Shown here one piece after another: positions 63,033-64,000 of a stretch of DNA of 64,000 nt (positions within the stretch are counted from its first letter, which is position 1; every line of letters begins with the position of its first letter). Where the stretch lies: assembly GCA_902529515.1 (NCBI GenBank), contig CABZWX010000005.1, forward strand, positions 1-64,000, in the 5' to 3' direction. The stretch is from an uncultured SAR116 cluster alpha proteobacterium (GTDB taxonomy: Bacteria > Pseudomonadota > Alphaproteobacteria > Puniceispirillales > Marisalimonadaceae). The notes under the pieces are model-generated. The model saw nothing but the letters and a program-made list of their open reading frames with translations, did no database searches and was not told the origin of the DNA. A program made the position numbers and the translations under genes.

Positions 63033-64000
63033 TTAACTATTTAATAAAGTAGATCTTATATTCTGCTTATAAACTTTTATACATGGAACTAGGCACGTTA
63101 TAAAGGCAATTATATTTACAATTATCCAAATTAAAAATAAGTCATTTAAAAAACTTAGCTGCCCCAGTTCTAAGCTTCTACCTACAATAGAAAAATAGTA
63201 CATGCTTTCATATACTATATATCCAAATATTAGACCAATAGTGCTACCTAAAATAGAAATAATCATTCCTTCTGATAAAATAATGGAAAATAATTTCCAT
63301 CTTGAAAATCCAAGTGTCCTTAACACTGCTAAGTCATATTTCCTTTCATTTATGTTATTTAATAAAGTGAACAAGATTCCCAAGAAAGATAATATCATTA
63401 TTAGTACACTCAAGTAATCAACAATTCTGTGAGCATTACCAGTAAGTTTAAGTAGTTTTGAAATTTCAAAACTAGGACTGGCAGCTTGCATGTTTGTACC
63501 TTTGTTAATTAAACGAGGAAAAGAAAAAGATGAAGTCTTATTTTTGTATTTTAATAGTAATGAAGTAATCTCTAATTTATCTTTATTTGTAACAGAATGT
63601 AAGTTCCAGACACTATCTAAACTTGTTAAAATTAAATTGTCTAATATAGTTCCGGTTTTTTTTAAAACACCGACAACTTTATAAGGTTGTTCTCCATGAA
63701 CATCCCCGGTGTCAATTAAGCCGTGTGAGCCAACAAAGAACTTGTTAATTTTTAACTTTGTTATTTTAGACACATTATAACCAATCACAGCTTGCATTGG
63801 TTGTGACCAAGCGGTACCTGAAATTAGATTTGCTTTATATAACTTTAAAAAACTTTTGTTAGTCCCAACTATTCTAAAATTTTGAAAATTATCGCCCAAT
63901 GAAATTGGTATTGCACTTTTAATGGCTGGGTGTTTAATTATTTTTCTAGCGTTTTTATAGCTTATATTTCCAGTAGGAATATCTATGTGATGAATAGAAG
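63033..64000 (-). CDS. FtsX-family ABC transporter permease (5' end outside window)
   Basis: Partial gene, open to the right edge. The visible part has a MacB-like periplasmic domain (SAIPISLGDNFQNFRIVGTN, LINKGTNMQA) followed by an FtsX domain with three membrane helices (YLSVLIMILSFLGILFTLL, IISILGSTIGLIFGYIVYES, IWIIVNIIAFITCLVPCI) and the ERKYDLAVLRTLGFSRWKLF coupling loop. An in-frame TTG at 63899 could look like a start, but sequence upstream (HHIDIPTGNISYKNARKI) continues the protein. It probably works with an ATPase encoded beyond the window in LolCDE- or MacB-like export. Confidence 0.85.
   Translation of the reverse strand, partial: SIHHIDIPTGNISYKNARKIIKHPAIKSAIPISLGDNFQNFRIVGTNKSFLKLYKANLISGTAWSQPMQAVIGYNVSKITKLKINKFFVGSHGLIDTGDVHGEQPYKVVGVLKKTGTILDNLILTSLDSVWNLHSVTNKDKLEITSLLLKYKNKTSSFSFPRLINKGTNMQAASPSFEISKLLKLTGNAHRIVDYLSVLIMILSFLGILFTLLNNINERKYDLAVLRTLGFSRWKLFSIILSEGMIISILGSTIGLIFGYIVYESMYYFSIVGRSLELGQLSFLNDLFLIWIIVNIIAFITCLVPCIKVYKQNIRSTLLNS

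Noticed and set aside
1..64000. CRISPR arrays, insertion sequences, prophage or integration sites
   Set aside because: No spaced direct repeats, transposase, integrase or phage structural genes were seen; base composition appears even throughout.

Overview
The window reads as one stretch of chromosome from an AT-rich bacterium, roughly one third GC by eye. Genes are packed on both strands with short spacers and many stop/start overlaps. Gene content (an Entner-Doudoroff set, glutaryl-CoA dehydrogenase, M20 carbamoylase-type hydrolase, fused 5-oxoprolinase, TauD and PhyH dioxygenases, many acid-sugar enzymes) fits a heterotrophic alphaproteobacterium. The low GC suggests a streamlined marine type (SAR11-, HIMB59/AEGEAN-169- or SAR116-like). 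That placement is inference; no rRNA or tRNA gene was seen to test it. I saw no transposase, integrase, phage gene or CRISPR array.

Layout. 1-3.1 kb: 3' part of a DEAD-box RNA helicase, an EamA permease and an atypical SDR. 3.2-7.1 kb: a two-subunit TPP decarboxylase of the sulfopyruvate/phosphonopyruvate type, a Gfo/Idh/MocA oxidoreductase, a second atypical SDR and a dehydrogenase close in sequence to sulfolactaldehyde reductase YihU, together a candidate C3-sulfonate module. 7.2-11.1 kb: overlapping zwf-pgl-edd operon. 11.1-19.9 kb: M20 hydrolase, HIT protein, EamA permease, alpha/beta hydrolase, enolase-superfamily dehydratase, three envelope genes (YciB, chalcone-isomerase-like, DUF3833 lipoprotein), a luciferase-like flavoenzyme and an amidohydrolase. 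20-23.2 kb: TauD dioxygenase, cupin, DsbA/HCCA-isomerase-like protein and glutaryl-CoA dehydrogenase. 23.5-31.4 kb: class III cyclase with TPRs, QuiC-type 3-dehydroshikimate dehydratase divergent from a GntR regulator, and a fused 5-oxoprolinase.

31.5-53.2 kb is an acid-sugar catabolic region. It carries D-erythronate and L-threonate dehydrogenase homologues with OtnC and OtnI (tetronate route, kinase not present here); UxaA-type altronate dehydratase, KDG kinase and KDPG aldolase (hexuronate route); and an AraD-type pentonate dehydratase with a 2-keto-3-deoxyaldonate dehydrogenase and an FAH-family hydrolase. The last set forms a likely diketo-hydrolase route yielding pyruvate plus glycolate or lactate. 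Two tandem GlcD/D-LDH-like flavoproteins and a 2-hydroxyacid dehydrogenase could handle those products. An aldo/keto reductase, a lactonase-like hydrolase, a SAF-domain dehydrogenase, a protein phosphatase and a PhyH dioxygenase complete the block.

53.3-62.5 kb turns to acyl-CoA chemistry: nitronate monooxygenase-like protein, bifunctional enoyl-CoA hydratase/hydroxyacyl-CoA dehydrogenase, CurA-like reductase, an MFS carrier, and an ADP-forming acyl-CoA synthetase followed by a DUF35 protein and a thiolase-like protein lacking the usual nucleophilic Cys. The right edge holds a DUF3299-like secreted protein and a truncated FtsX-type ABC permease.

Taken together the segment breaks down sugar acids, probably a sulfonate, and aromatic/acyl compounds to pyruvate, glyceraldehyde-3-phosphate and acyl-CoA. 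The most novel-looking parts are the sulfonate-type module, the kinase-less tetronate set, the diketo route with duplicated flavoproteins, and the thiolase-like/DUF35 pair. Substrate assignments come from motifs read by eye and need database confirmation.
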